DNA of 64,000 bases. Origin: Microbulbifer litoralis. Lineage in GTDB: Bacteria; Pseudomonadota; Gammaproteobacteria; Pseudomonadales; Cellvibrionaceae. The stretch is taken from assembly GCF_023634065.1 (NCBI RefSeq), contig NZ_JALKCV010000004.1:310001-374000 (forward strand), in the 5' to 3' direction. The notes beneath the pieces are model-generated. The model was not told the origin of the DNA and searched no databases. It saw nothing but the letters and a program-made list of their open reading frames with translations. The position numbers and the translations under genes were made by a program. Below are positions 9,451-18,618 of the stretch, piece by piece. Every line of letters begins with the position of its first letter. Positions within the stretch are counted from its first letter, which is position 1.

Positions 9451-9504
9451 TTGCGGCAACAGCTCGCCGGCAGCGGGCACCGGGCCCGCTGCCGGGGTCC
9501 GGGA

Positions 9505-10695
9505 TCAGAGTATGCTGGCAACCGCCTTGCTGAAATACTCCATATTGCCCTGGCTCAGGCCGGCGATGCTGATGCGGCTGGAGTCTACCATGTAAATGGA
9601 AAATTCCTTCTGCAGCCTCTGCACCTGTTCGGCGTTGATACCCAGGAAGGAGAACATGCCTTTCTGGCGCTGGATAAAGCCGAAGTCCCCGGCGGCACCC
9701 GCGGCGGCCAGGCTCTCGACCACACCGGCGCGCAGGCCGTTGATACGCTCGCGCATTTCCGTCAGCTCCGCCTCCCAGTTGGCGCGCAGGCTGGCGTCGG
9801 TCAGGATCGACTCGACGATGGCCGCGCCGTGGGACGGTGGCATGGAGTAGTTGCCGCGGATCGCGTTCAGCATCTGGCTCTGGCCCCTGTCCGCCGCGGC
9901 GACATCGTTGTAGATCGCCATCGCCAGGCCCACGCGCTCGCGGTAGAGACCGAAGTTCTTGGAGCAGGACGCGGCCACCAGCATTTCCGGCACGGATTCC
10001 GCCATCAGCCGCAGGCCCCAGGCATCGTCGTCGAGGCCGTCGCCGAAGCCCTGGTAGGCCATGTCGATGTAGGGTGTGAATCCCTGCTTCTGGGCCATTT
10101 CCACGATCACTTTCCACTGCTCGCGGGACAGGTCGGCGCCACAGGGGTTGTGGCAACAGGCGTGCAGCAACACCAGGTCGCCCTCGCCCACGTTTTGCAG
10201 CGTGTCCACCATCTGGTCGAACTGCAGCGTGGCACTGGCGCGGTCGTAATAGGGGTAGCTCTTGATCTCGAGGCCGGCGTTGCCGAGCAGCGGCACATGG
10301 TTGGCCCAGGTGGGGTCGCTGACCCAGATGGTGGCACCGGGCCTGGCGCGATTGACGAATTCCGCCAGCACGCGCAGGGCGCCGCAACCGCCGGGAGTCT
10401 GGGCAGAACGCACGCGGCCAGCCAGCAGCGCCGGGTGTTCCGCCCCCAGTACCAGCTCCTGCATCGCGGTGTTGAAACCGGGCGCACCGGCCGGGCCGAT
10501 ATAGGCCTTGGTTTCCTCGCTCTGCAGCAGGCGCGTCTCCGCCTCTTTTACCGCCTGCAGCACCGGCGTGTGGCCGGACTCATCCTTGTAGACACCCACC
10601 CCCAGGTCGATCTTGTTCGGGTTGTCGTCGGTGCGGTAGGTGGCCAGCAGGCCCAGGATCGGATCCGGCGGCAGGCTGCTCAGTTGCTCAAACAT
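9505..10695 (-). CDS. Aromatic/aspartate aminotransferase (TyrB/AspC family)
   Basis: A 396-residue PLP-dependent class I aminotransferase that exchanges amino groups between 2-oxoglutarate and aromatic amino acids or aspartate. Family landmarks: [12 protein letters not shown] near the N-terminus, [29 protein letters not shown], and [12 protein letters not shown] with the Schiff-base lysine at residue 246. Between a MarR regulator and DAHP synthase, and facing homogentisate-pathway genes, it is likely to act on tyrosine and phenylalanine; an aspartate role cannot be excluded. It follows the marR gene by 36 bases on the same strand. Confidence 0.92.
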   Translation of the reverse strand: MFEQLSSLPPDPILGLLATYRTDDNPNKIDLGVGVYKDESGHTPVLQAVKEAETRLLQSEETKAYIGPAGAPGFNTAMQELVLGAEHPALLAGRVRSAQTPGGCGALRVLAEFVNRARPGATIWVSDPTWANHVPLLGNAGLEIKSYPYYDRASATLQFDQMVDTLQNVGEGDLVLLHACCHNPCGADLSREQWKVIVEMAQKQGFTPYIDMAYQGFGDGLDDDAWGLRLMAESVPEMLVAASCSKNFGLYRERVGLAMAIYNDVAAADRGQSQMLNAIRGNYSMPPSHGAAIVESILTDASLRANWEAELTEMRERINGLRAGVVESLAAAGAAGDFGFIQRQKGMFSFLGINAEQVQRLQKEFSIYMVDSSRISIAGLSQGNMEYFSKAVASIL

Positions 10696-10731
10696 GCGGT
10701 AACTCCTGTGAATTCTCTTCCACTCATCAAT

Positions 10732-11229
10732 TCAGTCGATCAGGCCGCGCTCGGCCCAGGCCTGGGCGCGCCCCATGAGTTTTTCGATAATGCTGTCCAG
10801 CTGTTGGCGCTCTTCGGGGCTCAGCGACGACATCAGGTCGTTCTCGTATTGCTGCGCCAGCGGCACGATGCGCTCGTAGACCTCGCGCCCCAGTTCCGTC
10901 AGGTTCAGCACCTGGCGGCGGCGGTCGGACGGGTCCTCGCTGCGGGAGATATAGTCATTCTTGAACAGGGACGAAACCGCGCGGCTGATGGCCACCTTGT
11001 CCATCGCCGTCTGTTCCACCAGGTCGGCGGCCGACAGGTCCGGGAAGCGCCCCAGGATCGCCATGACGCGCCAGGCGGGAATCGTCAGTTCAAAGCGGGT
11101 GCCGTAAGCCTGGGCAATCGCATTGCTCACCCGGTTCGACAGCACCGACAGGCGATAGGGCAAAAACTTCTCCAGGAGCAGATCGTCCCGGGGCACCGTT
11201 TCCTGCGCAAAGTGGTTATCAGTTGTCAT
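10732..11229 (-). CDS. MarR family transcriptional regulator, likely of homogentisate/aromatic genes
   Basis: A 165-residue winged-helix regulator: LTIPAWRVMAILGRFPDLSAADLVEQTAMDKV then the recognition helix region AISRAVSSLFK and the wing RSEDPSDRRRQVLNLT. Length and pattern match MarR. It is the first gene of an apparent marR-aminotransferase-DAHP synthase operon and diverges from hmgA-maiA. Two copies of a palindrome in the shared promoter region overlap a plausible marR promoter, suggesting autorepression and joint control of both directions. The ligand is unknown; an aromatic intermediate such as homogentisate is a guess from context. Confidence 0.92.
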   Translation of the reverse strand: MTTDNHFAQETVPRDDLLLEKFLPYRLSVLSNRVSNAIAQAYGTRFELTIPAWRVMAILGRFPDLSAADLVEQTAMDKVAISRAVSSLFKNDYISRSEDPSDRRRQVLNLTELGREVYERIVPLAQQYENDLMSSLSPEERQQLDSIIEKLMGRAQAWAERGLID

Positions 11230-11265
11230 GCGGCTTACTCACCTGCTGGCCAGTGGGTTGTATCA

Positions 11266-11303
11266 GGTTACAAATGTAACTAAAATTGGTTTCAAATGTA
11301 ACC
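11266..11303. promoter_or_regulatory. Paired MarR-type operators overlapping the marR promoter
   Basis: GGTTACAAATGTAACT (11266-11281) and GGTTTCAAATGTAACC (11288-11303) are two copies of one palindrome spaced 22 bases, about two helical turns. On the minus strand a TTGAAA -35 (11290-11295) and a TGTAAC -10 (11267-11272) are 17 bases apart and lie inside the two operators. The remaining 256 bases up to hmgA hold no gene; a CTGACA...TATACG pair near 11352-11378 is a weak plus-strand promoter candidate. Confidence 0.75.
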
Positions 11304-11559
11304 ACTGCAGCCGGAAAAATTCGGCAACCCGCCCGGGCAAAGGGCCGGGACCTGACAAAATCGGTCGCGCATTATACGGCTTTACGCGCCATCTTTGGTA
11401 TCAAAAAGCCGGCGCGACGCAAAATATTTGCGCGGGTGGCCGCAGTGCAGAACAACAAACCGGAAGCGCCGAACGGTGGCCAGCCGTCGGGCCAAGCGCT
11501 ACAGTCACTTATCGGTGTATGGGCCCGGCGCCCGTATCTGTTCAAAGCGAGATTGCCGC

Positions 11560-12684
11560 ATGAAAAACTGGATCAACTTTCCGCGCGTGGAAGGTGACAC
11601 CAGCCGCCAGGCACACGCGGATTTTCCCGACGACACTTTCGAGCGCGAAATGGGCAAGGAGGGTTTCTTCGGCCCCGCCACCCACTTCTACCACCGCCAC
11701 CCGCCCACTGGCTGGACTGATTTCCAGGGCCCCCTGCGCCCCCACGCCTTCGACAGCACCAGGATGGCCCACAGCGGCAACAGCCCCTGGGACCACAAGC
11801 CGATCCTCAAGAACTGCGACAGCCTGGTGGCCCTGTGGACCTGCCGGGAAGCGATGGACCACCTGGTGCGCAACGCCGACGGCGACCAGCTGCTGTTCGT
11901 CCACAACGGCCGCGGCCACCTGTTCTGTGATTTCGGCCACCTGGAAATCCGCGACGGCGACTACATCGTGCTACCCCGCGGCACCCTGTGGCGCCTAGAG
12001 CCGGAGGAACCGCTGGAGCTGTTGATGATGGAGGCCACCGGCAGCCACTTCCAGTTGCCGGACAAGGGCCTGGTGGGCCCCCATGCGATCTTCGACCCGG
12101 CGATGCTGGATGTGCCGGCGATGGATGAGCCGTTCCGCGCGCAACAGACCGACGACGCGTGGCAAGTGAAGGTGAAGGCGCGCCAGCAGATCTCCACCAT
12201 CACCTATCCGTTCAACCCGCTGGACGCGGTGGGCTGGAAGGGCGACAACCTGGCCTGCCGCATCAACTGGCGCGACATACGGCCGCTGATGAGCCACCGC
12301 TATCACCTGCCGCCGTCGGCGCACACCACCTTCGTGGCCCGCGGCTTTGTCGTCTGCACCTTCGCACCGCGACCGATCGAGAGCGACCCCGGTGCCCTCA
12401 AGGTGCCCTTCTTCCACAACAACGACGATTTCGACGAGCTGATCTTCTACCATCGCGGCGACTTCTTCAGCCGCGACAATATCCACCCGGGCATGCTGAC
12501 GCTGCACCCGATGGGCTTTACCCACGGGCCGCACCCCAAGGCCTTTGCCGCCGGTGCCGGGCACGCAAAAAAGAAGACCGACGAAGTGGCAGTCATGCTC
12601 GACAGCCGCACGCCCTGGGATATTCTGCCGGATGCGCACGCGGTGGAACTGCCCGGGTACGTGGACTCCTGGAAGACAGAATAA
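11560..12684 (+). CDS. hmgA: Homogentisate 1,2-dioxygenase
   Basis: An iron-dependent cytoplasmic ring-cleavage enzyme that opens homogentisate to maleylacetoacetate in tyrosine/phenylalanine breakdown. The 374 residues have the cupin-like core; landmarks are YHRHPPTGW near the start, the DGDYIVLPRGTLWRLE strand pair, SHRYHLPPSAHTTF, and the metal-site region NDDFDELIFYHRGDF and LHPMGFTHGPHP. It belongs to the shorter bacterial branch (about 380 residues). The start is the ATG at 11560; longer frames upstream run into the promoter region. It is followed after 40 bases by maiA on the same strand. Hydroxyphenylpyruvate dioxygenase and fumarylacetoacetase are not in the window. Confidence 0.92.
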   Translation: MKNWINFPRVEGDTSRQAHADFPDDTFEREMGKEGFFGPATHFYHRHPPTGWTDFQGPLRPHAFDSTRMAHSGNSPWDHKPILKNCDSLVALWTCREAMDHLVRNADGDQLLFVHNGRGHLFCDFGHLEIRDGDYIVLPRGTLWRLEPEEPLELLMMEATGSHFQLPDKGLVGPHAIFDPAMLDVPAMDEPFRAQQTDDAWQVKVKARQQISTITYPFNPLDAVGWKGDNLACRINWRDIRPLMSHRYHLPPSAHTTFVARGFVVCTFAPRPIESDPGALKVPFFHNNDDFDELIFYHRGDFFSRDNIHPGMLTLHPMGFTHGPHPKAFAAGAGHAKKKTDEVAVMLDSRTPWDILPDAHAVELPGYVDSWKTE

Positions 12685-12724
12685 ACCTGCACCGCCCGCA
12701 CAACTGAAACCAAAAGGATAATCT

Positions 12725-13354
12725 ATGGAACTGCACGGCTACTTCCGTTCCTCCGCCAGCTACCGTGTGCGCATCGGCCTGAACCTGAAGGGGCTGCAGT
12801 ACGACTACCGGCCGGTGAACCTGCTCAAGGGCGAGCAGCGCGGGGAGGACTACCGCAAACTGAATCCGCAGGGGCTGGTACCGGCGCTGGTGGACGGCGA
12901 CAGGGTGTTGACCCAGTCGCTGGCGATTCTGGAATGGCTGGAGGAAACCCATCCCGCCCCCGCACTGCTGCCGGAAGACGCCGTCGAACGCGCCCGTATC
13001 CGCGCCCTGGCCTACAGCGTCGCCAGCGATATCCAGCCGATCCAGAACCTGCGGGTGCTGCGCTACCTGCAGTCCGAATACCACCTCAGCAACGAACAGA
13101 AACAGGGCTGGATACAGCACTGGATCCACGAGGGTTTCTGCGCGCTGGAACAGCAGCTGGATCCAGGGCCCTTCGCCGCCGGTGAAGAACCCGGCCTGTT
13201 CGAGTGCTGCCTGATCCCGCAAATCTACAGCGCCGAGCGCTTCGGACTCGATATCAGCGGTTACCCGGCCATCCATCGTATCTCACAGGCCTGTGCGGAA
13301 ATCCCGGCGTTCGCGGAGGCGCGGCCGGAGAAACAGCCGGACAGTACACTCTGA
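12725..13354 (+). CDS. maiA: Maleylacetoacetate isomerase (zeta-class GST)
   Basis: Isomerises maleylacetoacetate to fumarylacetoacetate using glutathione, directly after homogentisate dioxygenase. The 209 residues carry the zeta-GST signature FRSSASYRVRIGLNLKG at the N-terminus, then NPQGLVPALVDGD and QSLAILEWLEE for glutathione binding, and DIQPIQNLRVLRYL in the helical domain. The start has an AAAGGA Shine-Dalgarno. Transcribed with hmgA. It converges with the MscS gene, 30 bases between stops, without a clear terminator. Confidence 0.93.
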   Translation: MELHGYFRSSASYRVRIGLNLKGLQYDYRPVNLLKGEQRGEDYRKLNPQGLVPALVDGDRVLTQSLAILEWLEETHPAPALLPEDAVERARIRALAYSVASDIQPIQNLRVLRYLQSEYHLSNEQKQGWIQHWIHEGFCALEQQLDPGPFAAGEEPGLFECCLIPQIYSAERFGLDISGYPAIHRISQACAEIPAFAEARPEKQPDSTL

Positions 13355-13384
13355 ACCCGGCGCGGCTCCTGCAGGGGGGCGATT

Positions 13385-14365
13385 TTACTCCGTTTCCCCC
13401 TGTACCCGCAGGGCCTCCTTGAAGGTCAAAGTGCGGTAGGGGAACGGAATCTCGATACCGGCCTCGTCCAGCGCCTTCTTGATCGCAGTGATGACCTCCC
13501 CCTTCGATTCGCGGATCGCAAAAGGCGTCGAGCCGGTCCACCAGGTGACTTCGATATTGATACTGCTGTCACCGAACTCCTCGGGGAAAACCTGCACCTG
13601 TTCATCGTCGCGTACGGTTTTGCAGGCCTCGACCGCGCGCTTGATGATCTGCACCGATTCGGAGACGTCCTCACCATAGGCGACCCCGGCGGTGATACTG
13701 ACGCGACGTTTGACGCGGTCCGTGAGGATTTCGCAGGGATTCTTGAACAGGAAAAGGTTGGGCACCACGACCAGTTCACCGGTGGTTCGGCGGATGGTGG
13801 TGTTGCGTACTTCCACGGATTCCACCCGGCCGACCACCCCCTCGCATTCGATCACATCCCCCTCCTCGAACGGAAAGCGCCACAGGATCAGGATGCCGGC
13901 AAAGAAGTTCTCGAAAATATCCTTGAACGCCAGGCCGATGGCCACCGACAGCAGGCCCACGGCACCCAGCGCCTTGGCGGGCGTCAACCCGGGGAAAAGC
14001 ACCATGGCCGCAAACAGCAGCCCCAGAACCCAGGTGACGATCGTCAGCAGGCGTACGAACAGATCCCGCAGGGATTTCCGCGAGGTGGTGCGGCGGAACA
14101 GATGGCTGCCAAAGCGCCGCAGCAGGAATACGATCACGAAGGTGAATAACAGCACCATCAGGCTCGCGATCATATAGGGGGTGTGTGCGAGGAAAGCGCT
14201 CCAGATCCGGTCCAGCGAGCCCACCACCGTATCCGCCGCCTCGGTCACTGTCTCCGGCGCAATCTCCTTGAGCGCCGATTCTTCCTCTCCCTCCTGTTGC
14301 GCCCACAGGGGAAACAGAACGACGCTGGTGAACGAGTCGACAGGCACGGGATTTCGCCACTCCAT
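13385..14365 (-). CDS. Small-conductance mechanosensitive channel (MscS family)
   Basis: An inner-membrane channel that opens on membrane tension to release solutes during osmotic downshock. About 326 residues: three membrane segments (MIASLMVLLFTFVIVFLL; a second near LLTIVTWVLGLLFAA; and a pore-lining helix AVGLLSVAIGLAF) followed by the signature FKDIFENFFAGILIL and the beta domain starting GDVIECEGVVGRVESVEVRN. The cytoplasmic vestibule domain ends in PFPYRTL. The start is uncertain: the ATG at 14365 is used, while a GTG at 14398 would add eleven residues. It lies downstream of the M19 dipeptidase on the same strand. Confidence 0.9.
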   Translation of the reverse strand: MEWRNPVPVDSFTSVVLFPLWAQQEGEEESALKEIAPETVTEAADTVVGSLDRIWSAFLAHTPYMIASLMVLLFTFVIVFLLRRFGSHLFRRTTSRKSLRDLFVRLLTIVTWVLGLLFAAMVLFPGLTPAKALGAVGLLSVAIGLAFKDIFENFFAGILILWRFPFEEGDVIECEGVVGRVESVEVRNTTIRRTTGELVVVPNLFLFKNPCEILTDRVKRRVSITAGVAYGEDVSESVQIIKRAVEACKTVRDDEQVQVFPEEFGDSSINIEVTWWTGSTPFAIRESKGEVITAIKKALDEAGIEIPFPYRTLTFKEALRVQGETE

Positions 14366-14443
14366 TCGCGGGAAGATCCCTGTTATATAGCCGATCACGG
14401 CCGCCCCGACGAGGCGGCACCCATGGCGGTGACGCGGATTGCG

Positions 14444-15616
14444 TCAGGAGGCGGGCAGTTGGGCGAGGAAGAAGTCCCTCAGGTTTTCCCCCATCACCCG
14501 CCGGATCTCCTGCTCGGTGAATCCCTGGCGCAACATCTCGTCGGTAAGCAACCCCAGCTCGCTGGCATCGAACGCGACCGCGACACTGCCGTCGTAATCC
14601 GAGCCCAGCGCCACATGCTCCACGCCCAGCAGGTCGATGGCGTAGCGGATGGTCTCGACGATATGCCGCGGGCTGTCGTCGCAGACCGCGCCCTTCCAGT
14701 AGCCGACACCGATCAGCCCCCCTTTGGCCGCGATCTCCTTCATCAGCTCGTCACTGATATTGCGCGGTGAGTCACACATGCCTTTAAGACCGGTGTGGGA
14801 CAGGATCAGCGGCCGCTCGACCAGCGCCAGTACATCCCGCACCACCTGCTCCGAACTGTGCGCCACATCGATGACAATGGCGCGCCGCTCCATCTCCTGC
14901 ACCGCGGCGCGGCCGAATGCACTCAGGCCGGCGCCGTTCTCGCCGTGCAGCGAGCCGCCCAGCTCGTTATCGAAGAAATGCTGCAGCCCCATTACCCGGA
15001 AGCCGGCGTCGTAAAGTACCCCGATATTTTCCAGTTCTCCCTCCAGCGGATGGGCGCCTTCGATACCGAGAATCGCCGCCAGCTGTTCGCTGCCACCGGC
15101 GCGGCGCTTGAGCACCCGGCGCAGATCCGCGGCGCTGCGCACCACGGCAATCTGTTCCGGCGCCCGATCCTCCAACCCGGCAACCCGCCCGGCGTGGTAG
15201 AGCGCGCGCTGCAACAGGCTGTTCCAGGTGCGCGGCGGCCAGGCCTGGGCCACGGCCAGCAGGGTGATATTGTCGCCGGCCGCACTGGAGTTCTGTTCGT
15301 AATTCTGGCCCCGCGGGGACTTGGTAACCGCGGTGAATACCTGGATCGCGAGGTTGCCCCGCCGCGCCCGCGGCAGGTCGACATGGCCGTAGTCGGCTTC
15401 CCGCTCCAGGTCCCGTGCCCACAGGAAACTATCTGCATGCAGATCGCCGACCAGCAGGCCCCGGTGAAGCTGTGCCGCCGCAGCGGAGACAGGGGGATAC
15501 TCATCGGGGCCGCTGCGGCTATTGCGGGCTTTTTCCACACCCGGCAGCAACAGCCATTTCCAGCCGGCGAACAATATTGCCGCGACAATGGTCAATAGAG
15601 GGAGGAACTTCTTCAT
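14444..15616 (-). CDS. Membrane dipeptidase (peptidase family M19)
   Basis: A zinc-dependent dipeptidase related to renal dipeptidase, here 390 residues with an N-terminal hydrophobic anchor (residues about 4-23), so periplasm-facing. The first metal motif is DLHADS, followed by RGNLAIQVF; further landmarks are LGIEGAHPLEG, VIDVAHSSEQ, LSHTGLKGMCDSPRNISD and LGSDYDGSV, which together supply the binuclear zinc site. M19 enzymes cleave L-L and L-D dipeptides; the substrate here is unknown. Start ATG at 15616; it diverges from the LEA-type lipoprotein gene with 99 bases between. Confidence 0.92.
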   Translation of the reverse strand: MKKFLPLLTIVAAILFAGWKWLLLPGVEKARNSRSGPDEYPPVSAAAAQLHRGLLVGDLHADSFLWARDLEREADYGHVDLPRARRGNLAIQVFTAVTKSPRGQNYEQNSSAAGDNITLLAVAQAWPPRTWNSLLQRALYHAGRVAGLEDRAPEQIAVVRSAADLRRVLKRRAGGSEQLAAILGIEGAHPLEGELENIGVLYDAGFRVMGLQHFFDNELGGSLHGENGAGLSAFGRAAVQEMERRAIVIDVAHSSEQVVRDVLALVERPLILSHTGLKGMCDSPRNISDELMKEIAAKGGLIGVGYWKGAVCDDSPRHIVETIRYAIDLLGVEHVALGSDYDGSVAVAFDASELGLLTDEMLRQGFTEQEIRRVMGENLRDFFLAQLPAS

Positions 15617-15715
15617 CGTTGGGACCGCAAGTTATTATTGTCGAAAATACAGGCAGATTACCCGCGCCCGGGAAGCTCCGGCAATAACGGATCGTAAAAA
15701 TAGCGAGGACTATTT

Positions 15716-16213
15716 GTGACAGGCTTTTTTCACTCTCTCCCCTCCACCCCACTGCGGGCAACACTGCTGACCCTGGTGCTCGCGCTGATCGGCGGCTGCG
15801 CCGCACTGTCGCCGAACTACCAGGAACCCGAGGTGGAGGTCACCTCCATCGAGCCGCTGCCCGCCGGCACCGGCAACAACCTGCGTTTCCGCATCCACCT
15901 GCGGGTGTTCAACCCCAACGATACCCAACTGGCACTGTCCGGCCTCTACTACACCCTGAGCCTGGCTGGCCACAAGGTGGTCACCGGCACTTCCAGTGAC
16001 CTGCCACCGATCCCGGCCTACGGGCAGGACGACATCGCAGTCGACGCGACGGCCAGCCTGGTGGGATCGCTGTTCGCGGCCGCGGACCTGATCGGCAGCG
16101 GGAGAAATACCGTACCCTACGAACTGGAGGCGAAACTGGGGCTGCGCCGGTCGATACTGCCGTCGATCACCGTGCGCAGGGCGGGGGAAATCCGGCTCGA
16201 CCAACAGATGTAG
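15716..16213 (+). CDS. LEA type 2 (LEA14-like) domain lipoprotein
   Basis: A 165-residue lipoprotein: signal peptide followed by the lipobox-like IGGC, then a single WHy/LEA14-type beta-sandwich (FRIHLRVFNPNDTQLALSGLYYTLSLAG and a C-terminal basic strand). Bacterial LEA14-like lipoproteins are linked to desiccation or envelope stress by family only. The start is GTG at 15716, supported by GAGGAC eight bases upstream; no ATG start gives a complete signal peptide. Confidence 0.85.
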   Translation: MTGFFHSLPSTPLRATLLTLVLALIGGCAALSPNYQEPEVEVTSIEPLPAGTGNNLRFRIHLRVFNPNDTQLALSGLYYTLSLAGHKVVTGTSSDLPPIPAYGQDDIAVDATASLVGSLFAAADLIGSGRNTVPYELEAKLGLRRSILPSITVRRAGEIRLDQQM

Positions 16214-16366
16214 AGGCGGGAGCACTCGCCGGTTGGTGCACCGGCGCAGAGGCAGCCTGCCCCTATTGCGAACTGCTTCACAGCAACTGGCACGCAGTGT
16301 CACCCCGGCACCGTCCTGGTTTCTATACTGGGGCTACCGATCGATTGACAGGGAGGTAGGCCAAGG

Positions 16367-16594
16367 ATGGCGACGATCAGTTGGTTTTGTACTGAGTGCG
16401 GAAACGAAGTCAGGACCCCCTACCCGGAGGGCGTACCCGCCATGTCGCCACAGGCGGCAACGGAGCAGTTACAGCTGGTCTACGAGGCCGGCGGAACGGA
16501 GCAGTTCTGCGGCCGGGGCGGCTGTGGTGCCAGAATGTACCCGGAGCAGGTCAGCGCCAGGCGCTACCTGCGGGCTGTCGCGGCATCGGGGTGA
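16367..16594 (+). CDS. Small zinc-ribbon-like protein
   Basis: A 75-residue hypothetical protein. It has CTEC near the N-terminus and a second pair in FCGRGGCGARMY, a CxxC...CxxxxC arrangement that could hold one zinc. The start is well supported by GGGAGG thirteen bases upstream and AAGG close to the ATG. No family recognised. It stands alone between the LEA lipoprotein and the sigma-factor partner gene, which converges on it. Confidence 0.65.
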   Translation: MATISWFCTECGNEVRTPYPEGVPAMSPQAATEQLQLVYEAGGTEQFCGRGGCGARMYPEQVSARRYLRAVAASG

Positions 16595-16639
16595 TCAAAC
16601 CCTATCCGGGCGAAAGGGAGATGGGGGCTTGCCGCCCGG

Positions 16640-17026
16640 TCAGCGCCGCGCGGCCAGGATACCGCCAGTCATGGCCGCCAGGGAGGAGAGAACGCCGATC
16701 CCCACCAGGCTGTAGAGACTGATGGACTGCTGCAGTGCCTCCATCCAGACCCTGTCGAAGGGGAACTGCCAGGCGACGATGGTGGACGCAGCCACCACCG
16801 CACCGTACTGGAAGCGCACGGCGCGGCGCTCGGAACGCCGGGACGGCGCCGGCAACTGTTCCATCACCCGCTCGCAGAAGCCGTCGTTGTCCAGGTAGGG
16901 CTCGCTGAACTGCAACTGCTGGCCCAGCCAGGCGTCGAAGTCCGGATCCCTGCCCTCGAATGCTGTATCACTCAAGGCATTCACCCTGTTGTCCCGCCGA
17001 TCGCGGTATTGATCAAAGCTAGCCAC
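16640..17026 (-). CDS. Putative membrane partner (anti-sigma-like) of the adjacent ECF sigma factor
   Basis: A 128-residue protein with a soluble acidic N-terminal half, which contains DAWLGQQLQFSEPYLDNDGFC, and two hydrophobic segments near residues 72-90 and 100-125. The GTG start at 17026 overlaps the end of the sigma factor gene by eight bases and has a strong GAGGAGG ribosome site inside it, so the two are translationally coupled. Position and topology are those of anti-sigma factors; no zinc-binding HxxxCxxC is present, so it is not a classical ZAS protein. Function is inferred from context. Confidence 0.7.
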   Translation of the reverse strand: MASFDQYRDRRDNRVNALSDTAFEGRDPDFDAWLGQQLQFSEPYLDNDGFCERVMEQLPAPSRRSERRAVRFQYGAVVAASTIVAWQFPFDRVWMEALQQSISLYSLVGIGVLSSLAAMTGGILAARR

Positions 17027-17573
17027 TGACTACCTCCTCGCGCCACGCCTGCAGAAGCGTCTGCAATTTGGCCCGCGCGCGATTGACATGGGATTTTACC
17101 GTACCCAGGGGCAGCTTCATAATACTCGCCGCCTCCTCGTGGGAAAAGCCGCGCTGCATGCACAGGTGCACCGCCTGGCGCTGGGCTTCGCTAAGCTCTT
17201 TCATGGCCGAGTCCAGGTCCCGCGCCATGCCCAACTGCTGGGCCTCCTCCACACTCTCTTCTGCCCGGGCGCGATCTACCGCCTCCTGGTCGACATCCGG
17301 TGCCTTCTTGCGCTTGTGACTCATGACGAGATTGTAGGCGATACGGTACAGCCAGGTGCTGAAGCGCGCATCGCCCCGGAATGCCGGCAGCGCCTTGTAG
17401 GCCTTGATAAAGGCCTCCTGCGCCATATCGTCGGCCAGGCCCTGGTCGCCACCACACAGCTGACGGAGCGAGAATCGCAGCTGTGACTGATAGCGCCGGA
17501 CCAGCTGGGCATAGGCCCGCTGGTCCCCGTCGTCGACGATGCGCCGGATCAAGTCCTCGTCATTGAGGTCCAT
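17019..17573 (-). CDS. ECF (sigma-70 family) RNA polymerase sigma factor
   Basis: A 184-residue alternative sigma factor. Region 2 spans AYAQLVRRYQSQLRFSLR through DMAQEAFIKAYKALPAFRG and FSTWLYRIAYNLVMSHKR; region 4 covers LSEAQRQAVHLCMQRGFSHEEAA with LPLGTVKSHVNRARAKL as the promoter-contacting helix. I start at the ATG at 17573, with AGGGA upstream; the open frame extends to 17723 but the extra 50 residues do not resemble sigma factors. It is coupled to the membrane protein gene downstream. It may drive the envelope genes just upstream, but no promoter motif was established. Confidence 0.92.
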   Translation of the reverse strand: MDLNDEDLIRRIVDDGDQRAYAQLVRRYQSQLRFSLRQLCGGDQGLADDMAQEAFIKAYKALPAFRGDARFSTWLYRIAYNLVMSHKRKKAPDVDQEAVDRARAEESVEEAQQLGMARDLDSAMKELSEAQRQAVHLCMQRGFSHEEAASIMKLPLGTVKSHVNRARAKLQTLLQAWREEVVSG

Positions 17574-17772
17574 AAACCGCGTCCCTAGCCCGGATTCTGA
17601 GTCAGAGGACGCGATAACCGCGTCGGGATCTGTATGCCGGGCGCGCAGAGATCTGGCGAGAGCGCGGCCAGCGGTGGTCGTTTGTCGTATATCCCCATCG
17701 GAGAACCCCAAAAGCTGTAACAAGGCTCAATGAGCTGAACTTATTATCGGGTGGCCCGGCACAATATCCGGG

Positions 17773-18582
17773 CTACATCTGTTTCTGATCCAGTTTCCAG
17801 TTGACGAAGCGGGCCAGGCCGATAAACAGCGGTATCAGGCCCAGGCTGCCGACATCGATACCGGCGGTGATGGTGAGCCAGATAAACAGCGCCAGGCCGA
17901 CCGCAATCAGGGTGAAGCCGCGATCCTTCATATTCCTGGGGGACTCACCCTCCATCGCATCGAGCAGTTCCGGCGGGATATCGCGGCCCTCGGCCACCAT
18001 GCGATTGACGTTGTCCATCAACAGCTGCCGCTTGCGGTAGCTGTTGCGAGTCACCAGCCAAACGATCAGGATCGGCGTGCCGAACACTGCCAGGATGGCG
18101 ACTATGGGAACCAGGATCTCCTCCGCATCAAAGGGAAAATCGTTTTCCCGGTGACCCCGGTGGCCGAAATCCGATTCGAAATCGCCGGAGATACCGATAC
18201 TGATATTCCTCGGCACACTGTCCATCGCCTCCTCGACCACCAGGCCCTGCTCGTCGAGAATGCCCTTCCGCTCCAACTGCTGGTAGATCTCGCCGGCCAG
18301 CTTGCCGCCAAACTCTTCGCCCAGGTTCACCTCGACATCGGTGCGCTCGCCGTTCTCGTCCCGGGCGCGGATACGCAGGGTGCCGTCTTCACCGCGGGTG
18401 ATCCGCACCTGCTTTTCCGCCTTCGGGGGTTTCGGTGCCTCCGCCGGGGCCGGCGGCTCGGGCATCGCCGATGTCTCGCCGCCACTGTCCTGGGCCCAGC
18501 CGGCGCTCAGGCTGAGTGCCGCCAGCAGGCCGACCAGCCAGCGGGCGGCAGTGCCTTGTGGGTTATTGTTTCTCGCTCTCAT
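17773..18582 (-). CDS. DUF6249 family membrane protein with signal peptide
   Basis: A 269-residue envelope protein. After a signal peptide ending near GWAQ there is a Pro/Ala/Lys-rich linker, a soluble region (VRITRGEDGTLRIRARDENGERTDVEV), then a hydrophobic segment ILVPIVAILAVFGTPILIVW followed by YRKRQLLMDNVNRMVAEGRDIPPELLDA, typical of DUF6249, and two more hydrophobic stretches at the C-terminus. Unknown function; DUF6249 genes often accompany ECF sigma factors, as here, 200 bases downstream. Probably follows the small secreted protein gene in one transcript. Confidence 0.8.
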   Translation of the reverse strand: MRARNNNPQGTAARWLVGLLAALSLSAGWAQDSGGETSAMPEPPAPAEAPKPPKAEKQVRITRGEDGTLRIRARDENGERTDVEVNLGEEFGGKLAGEIYQQLERKGILDEQGLVVEEAMDSVPRNISIGISGDFESDFGHRGHRENDFPFDAEEILVPIVAILAVFGTPILIVWLVTRNSYRKRQLLMDNVNRMVAEGRDIPPELLDAMEGESPRNMKDRGFTLIAVGLALFIWLTITAGIDVGSLGLIPLFIGLARFVNWKLDQKQM

Positions 18583-18618
18583 TGTTTTGCTCTCTAGTGT
18601 GTTGCAAATTCACTTACT

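Noticed and set aside
9376-11283. 635-residue plus-strand open frame across the aminotransferase and marR
   Set aside because: Covers two well-supported minus-strand genes and the operator region; no recognisable protein.
17574-17723. 50-residue N-terminal extension of the ECF sigma factor
   Set aside because: Not homologous to sigma region 1 or 2; the ATG at 17573 has a ribosome site.
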